64,000 bases of DNA, taken from Oxytricha trifallax. Taxonomy: Eukaryota > Ciliophora > Spirotrichea > Sporadotrichida > Oxytrichidae. The DNA lies in assembly GCA_000711775.1 (NCBI GenBank), contig ARYC01000553.1, positions 1-64,000 on the forward strand. Direction: 5' to 3'. The notes under the pieces are model-generated. The model had not been told where the DNA came from, made no database searches, and worked only from the letters and a program-made list of their open reading frames with translations. The translations under genes and the position numbers were made by a program. Of the stretch, positions 23,401 through 37,100 are shown in pieces. Numbering within the stretch: position 1 is the first letter of the stretch; the number at the start of each line of letters is the position of its first letter.

Positions 23401-26400
23401 TTCAGTGTAAGAATCAGTGTTTAAAGCTGTAGTACTTTAAGGCTAATTGTCTTATGAAGTAATGTTAAGTTCATCTGAAGCAAATTGAGTCAGAAAATCG
23501 TATTTGTCTTAGATTGATTCAGTGTCAAGTATAATCTAAAGCTTTTGCTATTACTAGATCAAATTCGCCATTGCTGCATTATTATTAATTCTGACTGTAA
23601 CTCCTGGAGTATTTTTTACATAAACTGATTCTTCTGAGTTATCAATGATTTAAATGAGATAAGGAAAAGTGTCAGTTGGAATGGATCTATAATAATATAT
23701 TGGATATATTTACTTAATTAAATAGCAATAAATGTTTGAGTTTCTGATATCCAATCAAGTGAGATAAGTTTATTGGGAGTATTGCCTCCTGCATTTGTAG
23801 TAGACCACAGTCTATATCTAATTGGTTTGCTATTACTTTACCAGTTCAAAATAGATACAGTCAAGTTAGTTTCTCCTACATACCCTATAAATGGGTTAAT
23901 GGTTACTATTCCTCCACTTGGTGGATTTTAAGTAGTAAAACTTAAAAACTGGTATCTTGAGATAGTTGTAGTTCCATTTTGATTATAGGCAGTGGCTGAG
24001 AAAATATAGGAAACTCCTGTACTGAGACCATTTGCTCTGACTGTTAAATTTGTGCTGCTGTTTGTAATCATATAATTAGAACTTGAAATATTTGGTACAA
24101 TTGACCAAACAACTGTGATTGTGTTTGAAATCTCAGCTAATGTTGGGTAACTGTCAAATGTTATCAGGAATGATTGATTGTCTGCTGTTGCAAGTACATG
24201 CGTTGGTGATGCAATAAAAACCCAATTATCTATTTATCAAATTAATGATTTATACAAAAACAATATGCATCAAAAGATTAAAATTTAGTGTATTTTATTG
24301 AAACATCATGATAGTAATAAAAAATTAAAATAATCAGAAACAGAAACAATTAAAATTATTGATCCCACAAAATTAAGATTTTTAATATTTTTAAGGCAAG
24401 GTAATTGATTAAATAAACCAAGTTAAAATAGTGAAAAGAAATTTGTATTCATTAAATGAAGTGATATTAATTAGTAAAATAGCATTTAATGTTAACTAGG
24501 ATAAATGAATGAATAAAAAATAAATTTATGATAAAAATTATAAAATCATAAATTATAAATTGAAAAAGAAAAATATTTAATAATAAAAAATAAAGTTATT
24601 TTTACAAAAGAAAAATTATGATTAAAATGAAAATTTAATTAAATTCTTTTGAATTTTAGCAATAAAAATATAAAAATTCAATTTTTAACAACCTTCTTTT
24701 ATTTGAAAATAATTATTCTTATAATTTCCACTAATAAAATCTTAGAAAAATATTACAATATTTTATTAATTAAATTTCGTAATTTATCTTAATTTATTAG
24801 TGGTGTTAATCTCAAAATATATATAAGAAGCAAATAAAATTATCTTGAAGTCTGGTGAGACTAAATCAAACCATCTTAATTGAATTGACTTCAAATCATT
24901 TTATATCTCTCCTTGTACATTCGTATAAGTAACAGTAATCTAGAAAGTGTAAAGACTAAACCATAATAAATTGTTTGAAAAAAAATATTGATTAAATAAT
25001 TAATAATTTTACTTAATATTTAAATAGTTTTATTAAGGAATATTAATATTAAATAAAAAATTAAAAAATTTGAAAAATAAATATTAATTATTAAGAGATA
25101 TTTTAAATATTTTCAACAAATAATTGCATTAAATTAGTATTAAAAACAAAAATATTTTATTAAACTCTAAAAAAAGCAAATAAGATGATTAATATTATGT
25201 TTGAATTCATAAAATTATAACTTATAAATTAATAATAATGCATTATTAGCATTTAGTAATGATTACTTAATTCCATTTTTATTAATAATATAACTCTATA
25301 GTTTATCATAAACACCCTTCAGTGCAACAAACTGCTCGTTTGATATAGTGAAACTTGTGACATTAGTAGTACGACATATACTTCTAAAGAGTGCACTACA
25401 TACCCAATTGTACGACATTCTCTTATAGTCATTTGCATCACTATTTGATATCAATGTTGCTGCTTATAACTGAACACCCTGACCTCTATATATACTTGAA
25501 GAATTAGCTTATAGATTAGTTGTCAAAGTCTGTCCAATCAAATTGAAGTAATAGGTTGTCTTCACGTTTTGGAAGGTAGAATCTGATAGTGAAGAGGCGC
25601 CTTATTGTAAGTAATAGCTATTTGCGTATTAAAGGTTGAAGATAATTTTAGGAGATAAATATAAATAGAATGTAACGGCGGATATAAAAGTAATATTTAC
25701 CCTTATAATTGAAACATTCAATTGTAATGGGAATTTAATGAGGGACTCCCATACTAAATAAAACTTAAAAAATAAGATATCATAAGCTTTTTAGTTTTTT
25801 GTAGAATAAACTAATATAATTTTATATCATGATAACAAAAAGATATTTAGAATAAAAATGTGTTATTTATTTAAATTGCTTCATTTTTTGAAAAAAAATT
25901 ATATATAAAACTAATAGTATTTTGATTGAAGGATTAAAAGAAAAAATAAAAGTACATATGTTTTAACATTAGGGAATTTCAATTATTTTTTAGCAGGAAT
26001 TGTTACACTAATTGTTTGGTCGGTGTTAACTAAAATTTTCAATTGAGGTTCTGCAGTAAGAGGTGGTGAAAACTTATAGTCAATATTCTCAAGGAGTTAG
26101 TTATAGAAAGAAACTTCATTGCAGTATGTCTTCAAGGAAACTGGAGAAAGATTGAATGTTATGTCATACTTTGATTGAGCTTGAGTGTAGTTCACATAGT
26201 TCTGATATGAGATAGAGCCAGAAACTATGTAATATTAGCAAGATCTAGGAATAAATTTAAAATCCTTATAGTCTTAATAGGTGAGATCTGAGTTTGAGAA
26301 ATTCAATCTAACACTGTATTAAGAACAATCTCTGAAGACACTTGAGGGTACTTTAAGATCAGTTCCACCAGGCGTTCTTTTAGGTTACAGCTTGAGTGTT

Positions 26401-29400
26401 GACATCGTCAAAGCTCCAAGCTACTCTAATCAGATTTATCACTGAGCTATCCATCATTACTGATTCAGAAGCATTAAATAACCACGAAAGGGTCGAGTTG
26501 GTTGAATCAAAGACTGGATAAATGGCTCCATCAATACTTTAAACTGGATCTAAGTAGCAGTTGTTATCTGATGATAAGAAAGTGCTGGCAGAGCATATTA
26601 CAAGATCGCTGTCAGATGCATGACCCACTTCTTAGAAAGCTACAACTGGATACTTCAAAGCCTAGTTGATGATTGAGGCTGCATTGTATTCCTAAAACTG
26701 GCCCTCATTAAGTCTTAAATATATAAGGAATTGTTCTTAAGTGAATAAAGTTAGGTCGATCTATCTAAATCTCCAGTATAATTAAATTTATTGGAATATT
26801 TATGTCAGTTGAATTAGTTTTACTTAATTTCACTTTAAGTTCTTTTGACTCCCCAGAATCTAACTTACTTAAATCTAGTTCCCACAGTTGCTTTTCCAAG
26901 TGTTGGATCATTACCTACTTAAAGATCATAGATATCTGGCTGAATGACTAAGTTGCTAGATGTCAAGGATGTTACTACTCTTATAAATAATAATTTATTG
27001 ATACATTTTATATTTTAAACTTTCATCAACACTATTACCATTATAAAGATAGCCAACTAATTCCTTTTGTTGCTCATACTGACAAGCAATTGAATAAACA
27101 TTTATAAAATTATGTGTTCCTATTTGTTTGTAAAATTGATATATATGGAACCATCCTGAAGCTTATCTATTATTATCTGTAAAACCTTCAAAAGCGGCGA
27201 CTGGAAGAGAAGTGGATAAAAAGCCGAAAGGAGCGCATACTAACTTCTTGTTTTGGACATTATCAAAGAAAAATGAGAAGTATTCCCTTGATCGAACTCT
27301 ACCCCAGTGAGATAGCAAATAATTGGTCTGAATCATAATTATTTATTTTTATTAAATCATAAACAAATTTAATCACAGGCACTGATGACTTAAACCAGAA
27401 CTCTACTGTTACATTATTAAGTTTAATAGTTGTAATAATTTAATGAAGCATTTGTAGATTAAGGAATAGCTCTGACTGTGCTTGTACTGACAGTACTTAT
27501 TTATGACTATATTTCAAGAACAACATCACCATCTTTTAATTATGAAAGAACACTTTAAATCTAATATAGAAAACCAAAAAAATTGAATATTATCTTCGCA
27601 AGCCATTCCATCAAACTTAGGACTCGAATTAATGAGTCCATCGTTAGAGACTGAGGTATAAGTTTTCCAGTTGGTGCCAACATAGTCATCATCAGTATTA
27701 TTTGCAAAGCTCATATGCATCATCCCATATTAGTAACTTCTGCATAAATTCTTAATTTTAATTGGATTGGAAGAGAACACAAATTTTTCCTGGAATTCAA
27801 AGTAAGCCAAGCAATCATTATCGATTATTTTTGGATCAGTTGCTGTGAAGTCTACATTTGGGAATTTTAAAGGTAGAGATTTCGCAGTTTAATATAGAAC
27901 GAGACTTTTCACAATACCCTTGAATTGAGAGAAGATTTTTAGTTACTTAGTGGTAACTTTGACATCCTGGAGGTTTCTGCTCTCAATTGTATTTCCCATA
28001 TATCTACCAACAATATCATACACTCTGAACTCGTAGCCTTAGTATTATGATTTAAGGAATTGGAGGTTAAACCATTGATTGTAGGGTACAATTATGCTTT
28101 TTGATTAGAATTGATAAAAATCACAGATGAAATTAAAGATATAATGTAAGTTTATTATATAAAATAAAATTTATATTAATGTTTTTGCTGTGTATAAATA
28201 TACTCTTTTTGTTCTAAAAATAAATAAGATGTAATTTAGACTGACTTTCTTTTTTTAAATTTCGATTAATGATGAAATTTTATAATAATATAAACTCATA
28301 GTTTTAGATAAGAATAAATCTCATACTATTATATTTTTTTTAATTATATTTAACATTTGCTTATTCTTAAGTTTAATTCGAAGTGTTTTAGTAGGCTTTA
28401 ATATTAAAAAGGTAGGCAGCTATTTGATTAGGAGCTGGACTAAAAATCATAAAAGCATCCTCAACTAACAAAAGATAACAGTTTGTTATAGCGATTGTTG
28501 GATTAGATTAGTAACAAGTGGTACTATTCAATTATAGCCACATGTTCAACGTGTAGCCCCAATTCAATTAAAAATAATGAATACTAGAGTTTCTAATAGC
28601 GATCCCCATATTTTAATTGGTAAGAGGAGGGTTATATCTCCCATCTAGGTTTATAGTAGCAAAATCATTGTTAGTTTTGAATTTATAGAGACTAAGGTAG
28701 CTTGTTATTGGGTAACAAATATCGTTGACAGAATAGTCTCTTTTTAATTGAAAGGTGTCTGATGTGATCTGGGCCTTTTTACTAGTTACTTCACTGCTTG
28801 AAACATCAGCTTCTGTGAATCTATAATAGGCGAGCATTTGTGTGTCCTACAACATATAGTGATTTTTAAGTACGGAAGCCCTGGTTGAGTTTATAAATGT
28901 AGAGAAGAATTTGAATTCCCTTAAACCTTCTATGAATACATAGTCAGAAGAGCATCCTCCAAGGCAAACCCTCCAAGGTTAGTATTTTTATTGTAAATTT
29001 AAATAGGATGTAGAAGTGTTCTCAATTATTTCATTTCCATTTTTCTCTAATTATAGATATGAAGACTAGCCCACATTTCCACCAACTGTAAAATGAGTCC
29101 ATTAATTTGTAAGAATCTTATCTGTAGATACTTTCAATCTATTTCCTTTGCTATCACTATCACACATTAGGTAGTCGATTCCTGAGAAATAGCATTCAAG
29201 TGAATCATCAAATGAAACAGCTTATTGATAATTTTTGCCAAAATTTATGCCCTAAGGTTTCATCCAGAGCATTAAAGTGTAACTAATCTTCTAGTTGAAC
29301 TTGTAGTCATCTAAAGGAACGCTTAGCCCTGAAGATCCATTTAACTATATATAACTCAAGTATTTATAAGGGGCTATCCCATCATTTTTACTAAATAATC

Positions 29401-29578
29401 AATAAATTAATGACATCTAAATGTTTAGCAACTATTTATACTTTAAATTTTTATGCATTTTAGTGGATGCATAGGTCTTTGATGTTTGAGTAGTCATTTA
29501 TTGAGCATTAGTCTTCGATAAGTTCATACTCATTAAAGTAGCAAAAAGTCGCAAGTTTTTAAAATTTTCTATTTTCAT
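20473..29578 (-). CDS. LamG / REJ / GPS multi-TM receptor-like protein
   Basis: Start MKIENFKNLRLFATLMSMNL at 29578 looks like a signal peptide. The N-terminal third contains a LamG/concanavalin-like fold (YTLMLWMKPQGINFG, QWTHFTVGG, KFFSTFINST). The centre has the REJ-type segment (NPPSGGIVTINPFIGYVGET, VSILNW, PIRYRLW) near 23.7-24.2 kb. A GPS-like motif lies at about 22.5-22.4 kb (SSSKWNGESCLTLVD...VKCQCTISDSNEFTLI), followed by hydrophobic segments (PALLLQLITCFI; LLYITLATGYIISITTLA; YCLVLAFYIGVIGSILF) and a Lys/Gln-rich cytoplasmic tail ending QRKQQSAA, TGA 20473-20475. This order is that of PKD1/PKDREJ-like proteins; ciliates have many. AT-rich inserts (24.24-24.9, 25.0-25.26, 25.75-25.98 kb) are probably IESs. 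The exact exon/MDS structure is not resolved. Confidence 0.7.
24240..24900. other. AT-rich non-coding block in the REJ gene (probable IES)
   Basis: About 650 bp of very AT-rich sequence separates the REJ segment from upstream coding sequence. No protein similarity, terminal repeat or short-intron boundary was found. I infer an IES but did not find its pointers. Confidence 0.4.
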
Positions 29579-29817
29579 AATGTTTTTATAAAGTTCCTGC
29601 CATGCCTTTTTACCTGCAAGGCTAAGAATCTCTTTCTTTTGAATTATAGGAATCCGAATAGAGTGATTCTAAAGTGAGTAATTCTTTATTTTCTTTCATT
29701 CAATTCAAATTAATTTTTATTATTATTCAAAATAATAGTTAAAATATAGGATTTAAAAGTATAGGCAAGAATAATATAATAAAAATATTGGCAAAATTAA
29801 ATAAAATTAAATCTATG
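29579..29817. promoter_or_regulatory. Shared divergent intergenic region
   Basis: About 240 bp separate the start codons of the REJ protein (-) and the cyclic-nucleotide-binding-domain protein (+). Both promoters, or the ends of two macronuclear chromosomes, must lie here. No specific motif recognised. Confidence 0.35.
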
Positions 29818-32800
29818 GAAGAAACACTTTGCAAAAGACTAATTGATTTGAGAGAATAACTAAAACCAAAGTAAAAGTTTTCTGAAGATGATATTCATGT
29901 AATAACTATATAAACTACATAATACTTTACTTATAATTTCGATTAATGAACTCTTAATATTATAGTAAATTAAGATAACTTTGAAAGATGAATTTTAGTC
30001 GAGGCAGGATTTGAGGAATGTACCTACAGCAATTAGAAATGAGGTATTTTTATTATTTCTCACTTTAATTATTGTTTAGTTAGCTTAATATGTCGTATTC
30101 AATTATATAAGAGAAAATCAATTTTTAATTTGGCCAGATGATATTACTCCAAAAGTCTACATAATCTTTAAAGGCTATGTTAAAAAATCAAAGTATTCTC
30201 CAAATGAAATAAGCCATGTAATATTACACCCCAATAATGATATTCTTAGGAAGAAATGGACAGAGAAAACATGGATCTAATATCGTTTTCTGAATAATTT
30301 AAGACTTATAAAGCTTTTAGCATATTAGGAAGTTTAAGAACTCTGTAGTCTTTAAATTAGACTATGAACAAAAAATTGTCAGTTAAAGAATGGGAACCAT
30401 GTTATGTCTATGGTGTAAAAGATTCTTGGCTAATATCCATTAACTATGCGGATATTAAAAGAATTTAAGAGGTAAGAATTTTAATTTAATGTTAAACAAA
30501 TATATAGAGGCAAGATAGCATACAACTATATAGTGATGTCATCTTGTCAATGGATTCTAGAGTTATGGATAAAATATCGACCAATAAATAAAAAGCTTTT
30601 GCTGAGTTCTTTTAAGAATAGGTAAATATTGCCTAGTTAATAATATTTTAATTAGACATTCAATAAAGGTTCATTTATGATAACTGAAGGATAAAAGATT
30701 TCTCAAGTAAACTTAGTGAAAGAAGGAGAGTGCAAAATTATTTCAAGTAAAATGCCTATTATACATAAAAATGAGAAGTCTAAATTTGGGTAACTGTTCC
30801 AAAGAGATCTGCTGCAAAATAAATCATACTTCTCAAAAACAACTAGTAAATTTCAACTTGGAATAATATCTTAAAAAGAATGGATAGGGAATGAGGTTAT
30901 GTACTTTAGTGATTAATCAATTCTTTATTCTGTGATTGCCACAAAGCCATTAAAGGTATTTTGTATATCAAAAGAAGATTTTCTAACTAAAATATCTAAG
31001 GACATTCAATATTATTTTGAAAATACTTGCACAAATAATTGTAAATGGTTAGAAAAAAGGTTTTATGACATTTCCAAAAACTTAAATAAGCTTAAAGATG
31101 AATATTTTGAAACTTGAAGTGAGCAATCTCATGAAGTTGTTAGATAGTACCCTTAGGCTAGAGCTCATGCTCTTCATACCTTTAGAAATAGATAAATTTC
31201 CAAGATTGATTTAAGTAAAATTGAAGTTAATTCTTAATTAAATGGGGCAAATTCAAATTATTAACAATCTAAGTCTACAATCACAAGAGCCAATGTTACT
31301 CCATAACCTGTGAACCATGTTAGAGGCAAGTCATCTGCTGATTTTACATAGACTGATATGTTTGCACTTTCAACTATAGTAGGAGGAGATTTTAGAGCAG
31401 GAAAGAAGATATTCAATTTAAAAGAGACAGCATTCAAAATTTAGGAACCTTAAATGATAATTACTACGGCTAATAGGATCAAAATAAATTGGAGAGCTAA
31501 CGAAATGCTACAATTAGATAAAGTTAAGATAATATTAGAGTCGTAGACACTAATCAATCAGATGCAAGTTTCGTTGGTAATGGACCTTCTTAAAATTTGA
31601 GAATGAGTTAATCATAGGGAAACTTCTTTGATAAAAGAAACACAAAGCAAACAATCAACTCAGATGGTATTTTTGGAAATAAAAGAGGCTCTAGCTAAAT
31701 ATTCCCTTAGAACTAAACTCCTAATTAACAGTAGCAATAACACAGTCTTTCGAAAAATTTATCGATAGTAAAAGCTAATCATCTAGTGTAGCAATTAGTA
31801 TTGCCTCACTTCAAGCAACAAGAGACAACTATACTAAATACAATATAGACTGAAACTGATACTTAAAGTGTAAATAACTCCTGGATAAAATCTCCTAAGA
31901 ACTTCTAAACATAAAATACTTAGAATTTGTTTACAACACCAAAGTAGCAAAACATCTTTAATAGCTAAAAACTTAGCATTTCATAATCAAGCGCTTTGCT
32001 GAATGCACATGATATTTCAAGAATTCCAAAATTACAAAAAAAAGAAGATTAAATTTGGAATACCCATATCAAGAATAAGTACTCTTAAATATCTCCATCT
32101 TTAAACTCATTTAAGTTTAGAAAATTATTATTTGTAACTTAAATAATAGGTATAAGAATATTTTTGAATGTAAGTAGCAAAAGCAATCATCACAATTAAA
32201 CCTTCACAATAAACACATGCTCTTATTCTGTTCTTCCCCAAGTTAGAATAGAGATCAACTTAAGAGTCAGGGCTCTTACAATTCCCCTCACAATCAAATG
32301 GCTACAGCATCTACGTACTCCCCAAATAAAAATTAGTTAATCCCTAGAATTAGCTAAAAGTTAGTTATATTTTCGCATTTTTAAATCTCAATGTTTCTTT
32401 GAATTTAAATATTGAAGTTTGAGATCATAAGACAAAAAGTAAAACCATGATCGATCTTTAACTAGAAGGAATCAGCTAGACTTTAAACTTCTTAAGAAAA
32501 GATGAAACGCTTTGTAGATTAAGTATAAGAAAAAAATGAGACATTTTTTGTTGGAGATAAGAAAATCTAACTACTCACCTCAAGCAGACAACAAAACAGG
32601 AAAAAAGAAACTGTACAATCCTAAAATTTACTTAGCAATCATGCCAAAAATAAGGTAAGCAGAGGTTTCTACGAAAGTATGAATGAAAAAATTGTCACGT
32701 AGGATAGTGTGGGTAAACTGGAAATTAGCTCATAGTTAAAGAAATAGCACGTGGAAATGCAAAGTTGTTTAAAAGTCAGACTTTAATTAAACTCTAGACT

Positions 32801-32834
32801 TTCTCTAAAAATTATATATAAATATATGCATTGA
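29818..32834 (+). CDS. Cyclic-nucleotide-binding-domain protein, Q/N-rich tail
   Basis: Start MEETLCKRLIDLREQLKPKQ; introns at about 29898-29964 and 30043-30079. CNB-like beta-roll segments are visible: PKVYIIFKGYVKKSK, WEPCYVYGVKDSWLISIN, EVMYFSDQSILYSVIATKP and KVFCISKEDFLTKIS. The classical phosphate-binding cassette with its Arg is not seen, so cAMP/cGMP binding is doubtful. The tail is long and rich in Gln/Asn (NQTPNQQQQQHSLSKNLS; TTPKQQNIFNSQKLSISQ) and ends near KIIYKYMH at TGA 32832-32834. An in-frame TGA at 31115-31117 (after EYFET) is followed by about 480 nt of open frame in the same phase, and the frame shifts near 31400 and again before about 32540, so the gene is not one clean ORF. 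Similar proteins are abundant in ciliates. Confidence 0.6.
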
Positions 32835-33300
32835 AATGTATAAATAGCATATTATAATATATGATAAAAATTATTTATATTGTAAAAAGGATAGCAATGC
32901 AGAATTGAAATCTAAACTGAAAATAGTTCCTATTTAATTCGATGAAAATCAAGAGTTATTATGAGAAGTATTAATAACTAATACTTAAGTAATTTCATTA
33001 ATTCGCATTAATAAAATAATATAATAAAAGCATATTAAATTTAATCTTAAAAAATCATATAATGTATAATTTTTGAAAAAAAAATATGCATCAATTACTG
33101 TTTTTTATATATTTACTCAAAAGAATTAAAAATATTGGAATATTGATAGGCATTACTATATTTTATTTAGGATGACCATTTATCTTATATTTCTTCAATA
33201 AATAAGGGTAAATCAAATTATTGAATGTTTTAAAAACATGAATAATTTCACGAAAGTAAACTTGATTTGATAAATTATATTTGAATTTGAAAGTAAATTA
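32835..33300. other. AT-rich intergenic DNA
   Basis: Follows the stop of the cyclic-nucleotide-binding-domain gene. No open frame, repeat or RNA feature recognised before the foldback element begins. Confidence 0.5.
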
Positions 33301-33309
33301 GATAATTTA

Positions 33310-34020
33310 AAATCGTTACAGTTAACTTTCAAGAAACCAAAACAAAATGGCGCTTGTTCAATAGAGAATACAAAATTAACTAGAATTTACTATTGCCGGT
33401 GTCATTCTATCACTTTGTATAAGGTGAATCAATTCGACTTAAAAGTTTTCAGCAAATTCAACTCACTAATATTTAAAGTCGAGTTAATTCACTTCTACTA
33501 TGTGGTGGAGGGGAAGTTTCCTGGCATATAATTCTTTTTAAATATAACTTAATATTTTAAGAAAAAAACATCAATAAAATATTATTTTTTTTCAAATAAT
33601 AAGGATACAACATATACCCTCTAAGAGAATAAAATAGTTTGAAAAATTATTGTTGTTAAGATTATAATTATGAATAAATTATGATAAATACAGATTAAAA
33701 TTAAACAATTTAGTATAAGAATAAAGATAAATACATATAGATAAAGTTCATTATCAATATCAAGAGTCATTTTAATATAAAAAATTTAAGTGTTAGTCAG
33801 GAATGTTAATTTAAGTTGTCAGAAATAATATTTGTGAAGGATAGATTTTTGAAAATATAAAAATTTATAAGCCAGATAATTTCCTCCTCCCCTTATGAAA
33901 GAGTGATGCCTTCAATTGCAAAGTCTAGTTAATTTTGAATTCCCTATCGGACAATTTTTCCAGAAAATTAACTGTCACAATTTCAAATTCTATTATAATT
34001 TACCAAACCAATTATACTTT
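33310..34020. mobile_element. Degenerate foldback (MITE-like) element, copy C
   Basis: The left arm (about 33310-33530) and right arm (about 33880-34020) are diverged inverted copies of the arms of the 56858 and 63287 elements: shared blocks include CAGTTAA.TTT, AATAGAGAAT.CAAAATTA, CTAG.ATTTACTATTG and AAAGTCGAGTTA. About 330 bp of unrelated AT-rich DNA lies in the middle, probably a later insertion. It is clearly the oldest of the three copies. Its exact termini and target duplication are not readable. Confidence 0.55.
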
Positions 34021-34149
34021 CGCAATATTTTATAGTTTTTAAAATGAAAATTTATATTTTATTTAGAAATTTCTCTTCAATTTAAATTTATAGAATATAT
34101 TTAGCTTTTTTGAGATAAAAAAAATTAAATTATTCTATATATATATATA

Positions 34150-37100
34150 TTAAATTTAAACCTCTTAATTTCAACATAATTACAGAGTTATTACATAATT
34201 CTCCTTCGACTATAGTTATTATCTTTTCATTATAAATTTTTATATTTTTATACCAAAGTTGAACTCCTGCGTTTTGTTGTATTAATTTGATTTTTATTGA
34301 AATTGGTAGAGTAAACTTGATTTATCTGTGAGCAGTGGCCATGTTCCTCTGATGTTACATTCCAATATCTAGATGATTGCCTGCCAAGTTTATAATAAAT
34401 TGTAATAAAATACACAAAGCAAATTCTTCTTGCCATCCTTTTTCAAATTCTTCCCCACTCACGCACATCTTTATATTAATCTCTTATTAGAAAATATAAA
34501 AGACATAGAATTATACCATAAAAATATATTTATCTTTTTTGGCATTAATGAAAATGTTCTTAGGAGTTATGTCTTACAGAGTTTTACTTTCGATACAATA
34601 GTTCTTAAATTTAATTTTATCCAATTGTAGATCTCCCTAATCATCATGCAATTTTAACTCCTCCTCGAAATCTTTGTAGTCAATGTCTATTGAGCTTCCA
34701 TCATTACTATTTAAAATTATAAATTTAATACTCTCGGCCTTTTTATTTGATTTTTAATTGTGAAACTTTGATTTTTAGATATTTGGAGAGGCATTTGGGG
34801 AGGCTTAACGATACCTACGACTTGATTATAGCGGCCTCTAATTTACTAAGGCTTCTAATAAAAATATAAATAAAACTTGGTCAAAGTCATTCAAGTCTTT
34901 ACTTTAATTCTGTCTGTAGGATTTCATTCCTTATTCTTCATTTACCCTCTTTTTTATATTGTTTGACATCATATTTTGTTCAGATGGCCTAGCTTCTAAG
35001 TTATTTTAAAATACAAAATCAAGAATAAGTAAATTTATGTGAAATTTAATACTGGTGGTCCCTAGAATTTCTACCAATCAAGAAGTGGCCTGTATTTATT
35101 CCTACTCATTATTTATTCCATATACCCTCTTATGAGTTTGTAATTGGGTTTTTTCCTACTTGGAAGTGTCTACAAGTATTCAAGCATCTACACAAACTCA
35201 GAATCAATATTTTAGCACAGGTTGTATGGATTCCTCATTTAGATGATGTTTTGAATGTGTAAATTGGACATCACATCATCTTAGAGAACTGGTATGTCTT
35301 TTGACCACGGTAAATTCCCATACAGAAAGTATATTAAAATGTACACTAGACCCTCAATGTCGTCCTTGGCTCCATTTCCATGCTTTTGCAATGCACTATT
35401 AGAAGCGAAATAAGGTGTCTCTCTAAATATGTATTTCTTGTAATCAGTCATATTAGAGGTTAGTCCAAAATCAATGAGATACACTTGATTTTGCCCGTAT
35501 TTTGTCATAATATTTTAAGGTTTCTCATGTCGTTGTGTATGAAGCCAAGGGAGTGGAATTTTTCAAGCAAGTCTAGCATCTGTAATCCAATAGTCAGCAC
35601 TGCCTTTAGAGGGAATTTACGTTTGTAGTTTGAGAACATTAATTCTAAGTCAGCATCAAATTAGGAATTAAAAACAAGAGTTATATATTTAATTGTACTT
35701 GGTGAAGTTTTATTTAAAAAATACCAATCTTTTAAATTTGGATATTTGATTATTATGAGTGAAGATTTAGAATCTAATTTCATTAAATTATAATAAATTT
35801 GATTTAAATTATGGTATCTAAACAAACGAAACCATGCAAGAAACATCTTTCTCTAGATGATTTGGATCCAGAAAATTCTGTATTTTTTTCTCAATCTAAA
35901 GTTTTCTATAGTTGCCTGTTTTCTTTTAGAAACTAACAGCCATTTATCCAGATCTGCTCGATGACCATGAAAATTATAGAAAAATAAAATTAATCACAAT
36001 AAACTTGAAGCTTAGATTCACACAATATATATTTTGCAATATTAAATCTGATTTCACATTCTTGTTGTAAAAATTTAATTTTCACTTTAATTTCTAAATT
36101 TTTAAGTTATTTATATTTATCAATACTAGTTTTTAAACGAAAATGCTAATGTATTGGCAAGCAATATCAGGAATTTGCTTAAACTCATCAAGAGAGCTCG
36201 TTATGATGAAGCTCTCGTACATTTGTTTGAAGGGGATATGCCGCACTGCGAAGAAGTTTTGCTTCACTACTCAGAGAATGAGAATGAAATAGTCCTCCGA
36301 GATTTGAAACTTCTTAAGAAAACTCTGGCAGAAACTCCTTATAGCTAGATCATTATTGTTATATAGCAAAAAATTGCAAAAAAATATTTAATAATCAAAA
36401 TCATTAAAAAGTAAAATGATACTAATTATAATGGTTTAAAATCAGAGTTAGAAAAATAGTCAAAATTATTTTATTATTCAATATGGTTAATATTTTTGAT
36501 TTTTTAAAAATATTTCATAAGTTAAAATTATAAAGTAATTTCTAATTTTATAGCTTCTTATGAAACAGGAAATAATAACAAATTTCTATTATAAATTTTA
36601 TTCTTAATTATTTATTAACGAATATTATCAAAAAGTAAGTTCCTTAATATTAAGATAATAATTCTTGTTAACTCATAATGAAATAATATGTATTAACTAT
36701 AATTACTATTTATTTTTTCTGTTTTAATATCACATTATTTAAATTTCAATAGAAATTGACCTTCCTATTTATAGATAAGATGAGGAGAAATTCTTTAATT
36801 TTTAAGATTAATTTGCACTAGTAATATTATCAATTATAATAGATATTTTCATTCTTAATATATTATATACGAAATATAGTATAAATATATTTCTGAAAGT
36901 TTAAACTACAATGTAAAAAGCGTTATTCAATTGCTGAATATAACCAATTTTGATTCTTAATATGATTTTACATTTTGTATAAAAATTTATATTTTAGCAA
37001 TATTAATTTCAAATTTTTCTTCATATTTTTTTAATTTATTATTAATTTATTACAGTTTTAATATCTATACTAGTGTGAGACTTTCTGACTATTAATATCT

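Noticed and set aside
34248-34630. Opposite-strand short ORFs near 34.3-34.6 kb
   Set aside because: They are shadows of the open minus-strand frame that follows the kinase domain, or chance frames in AT-rich DNA.
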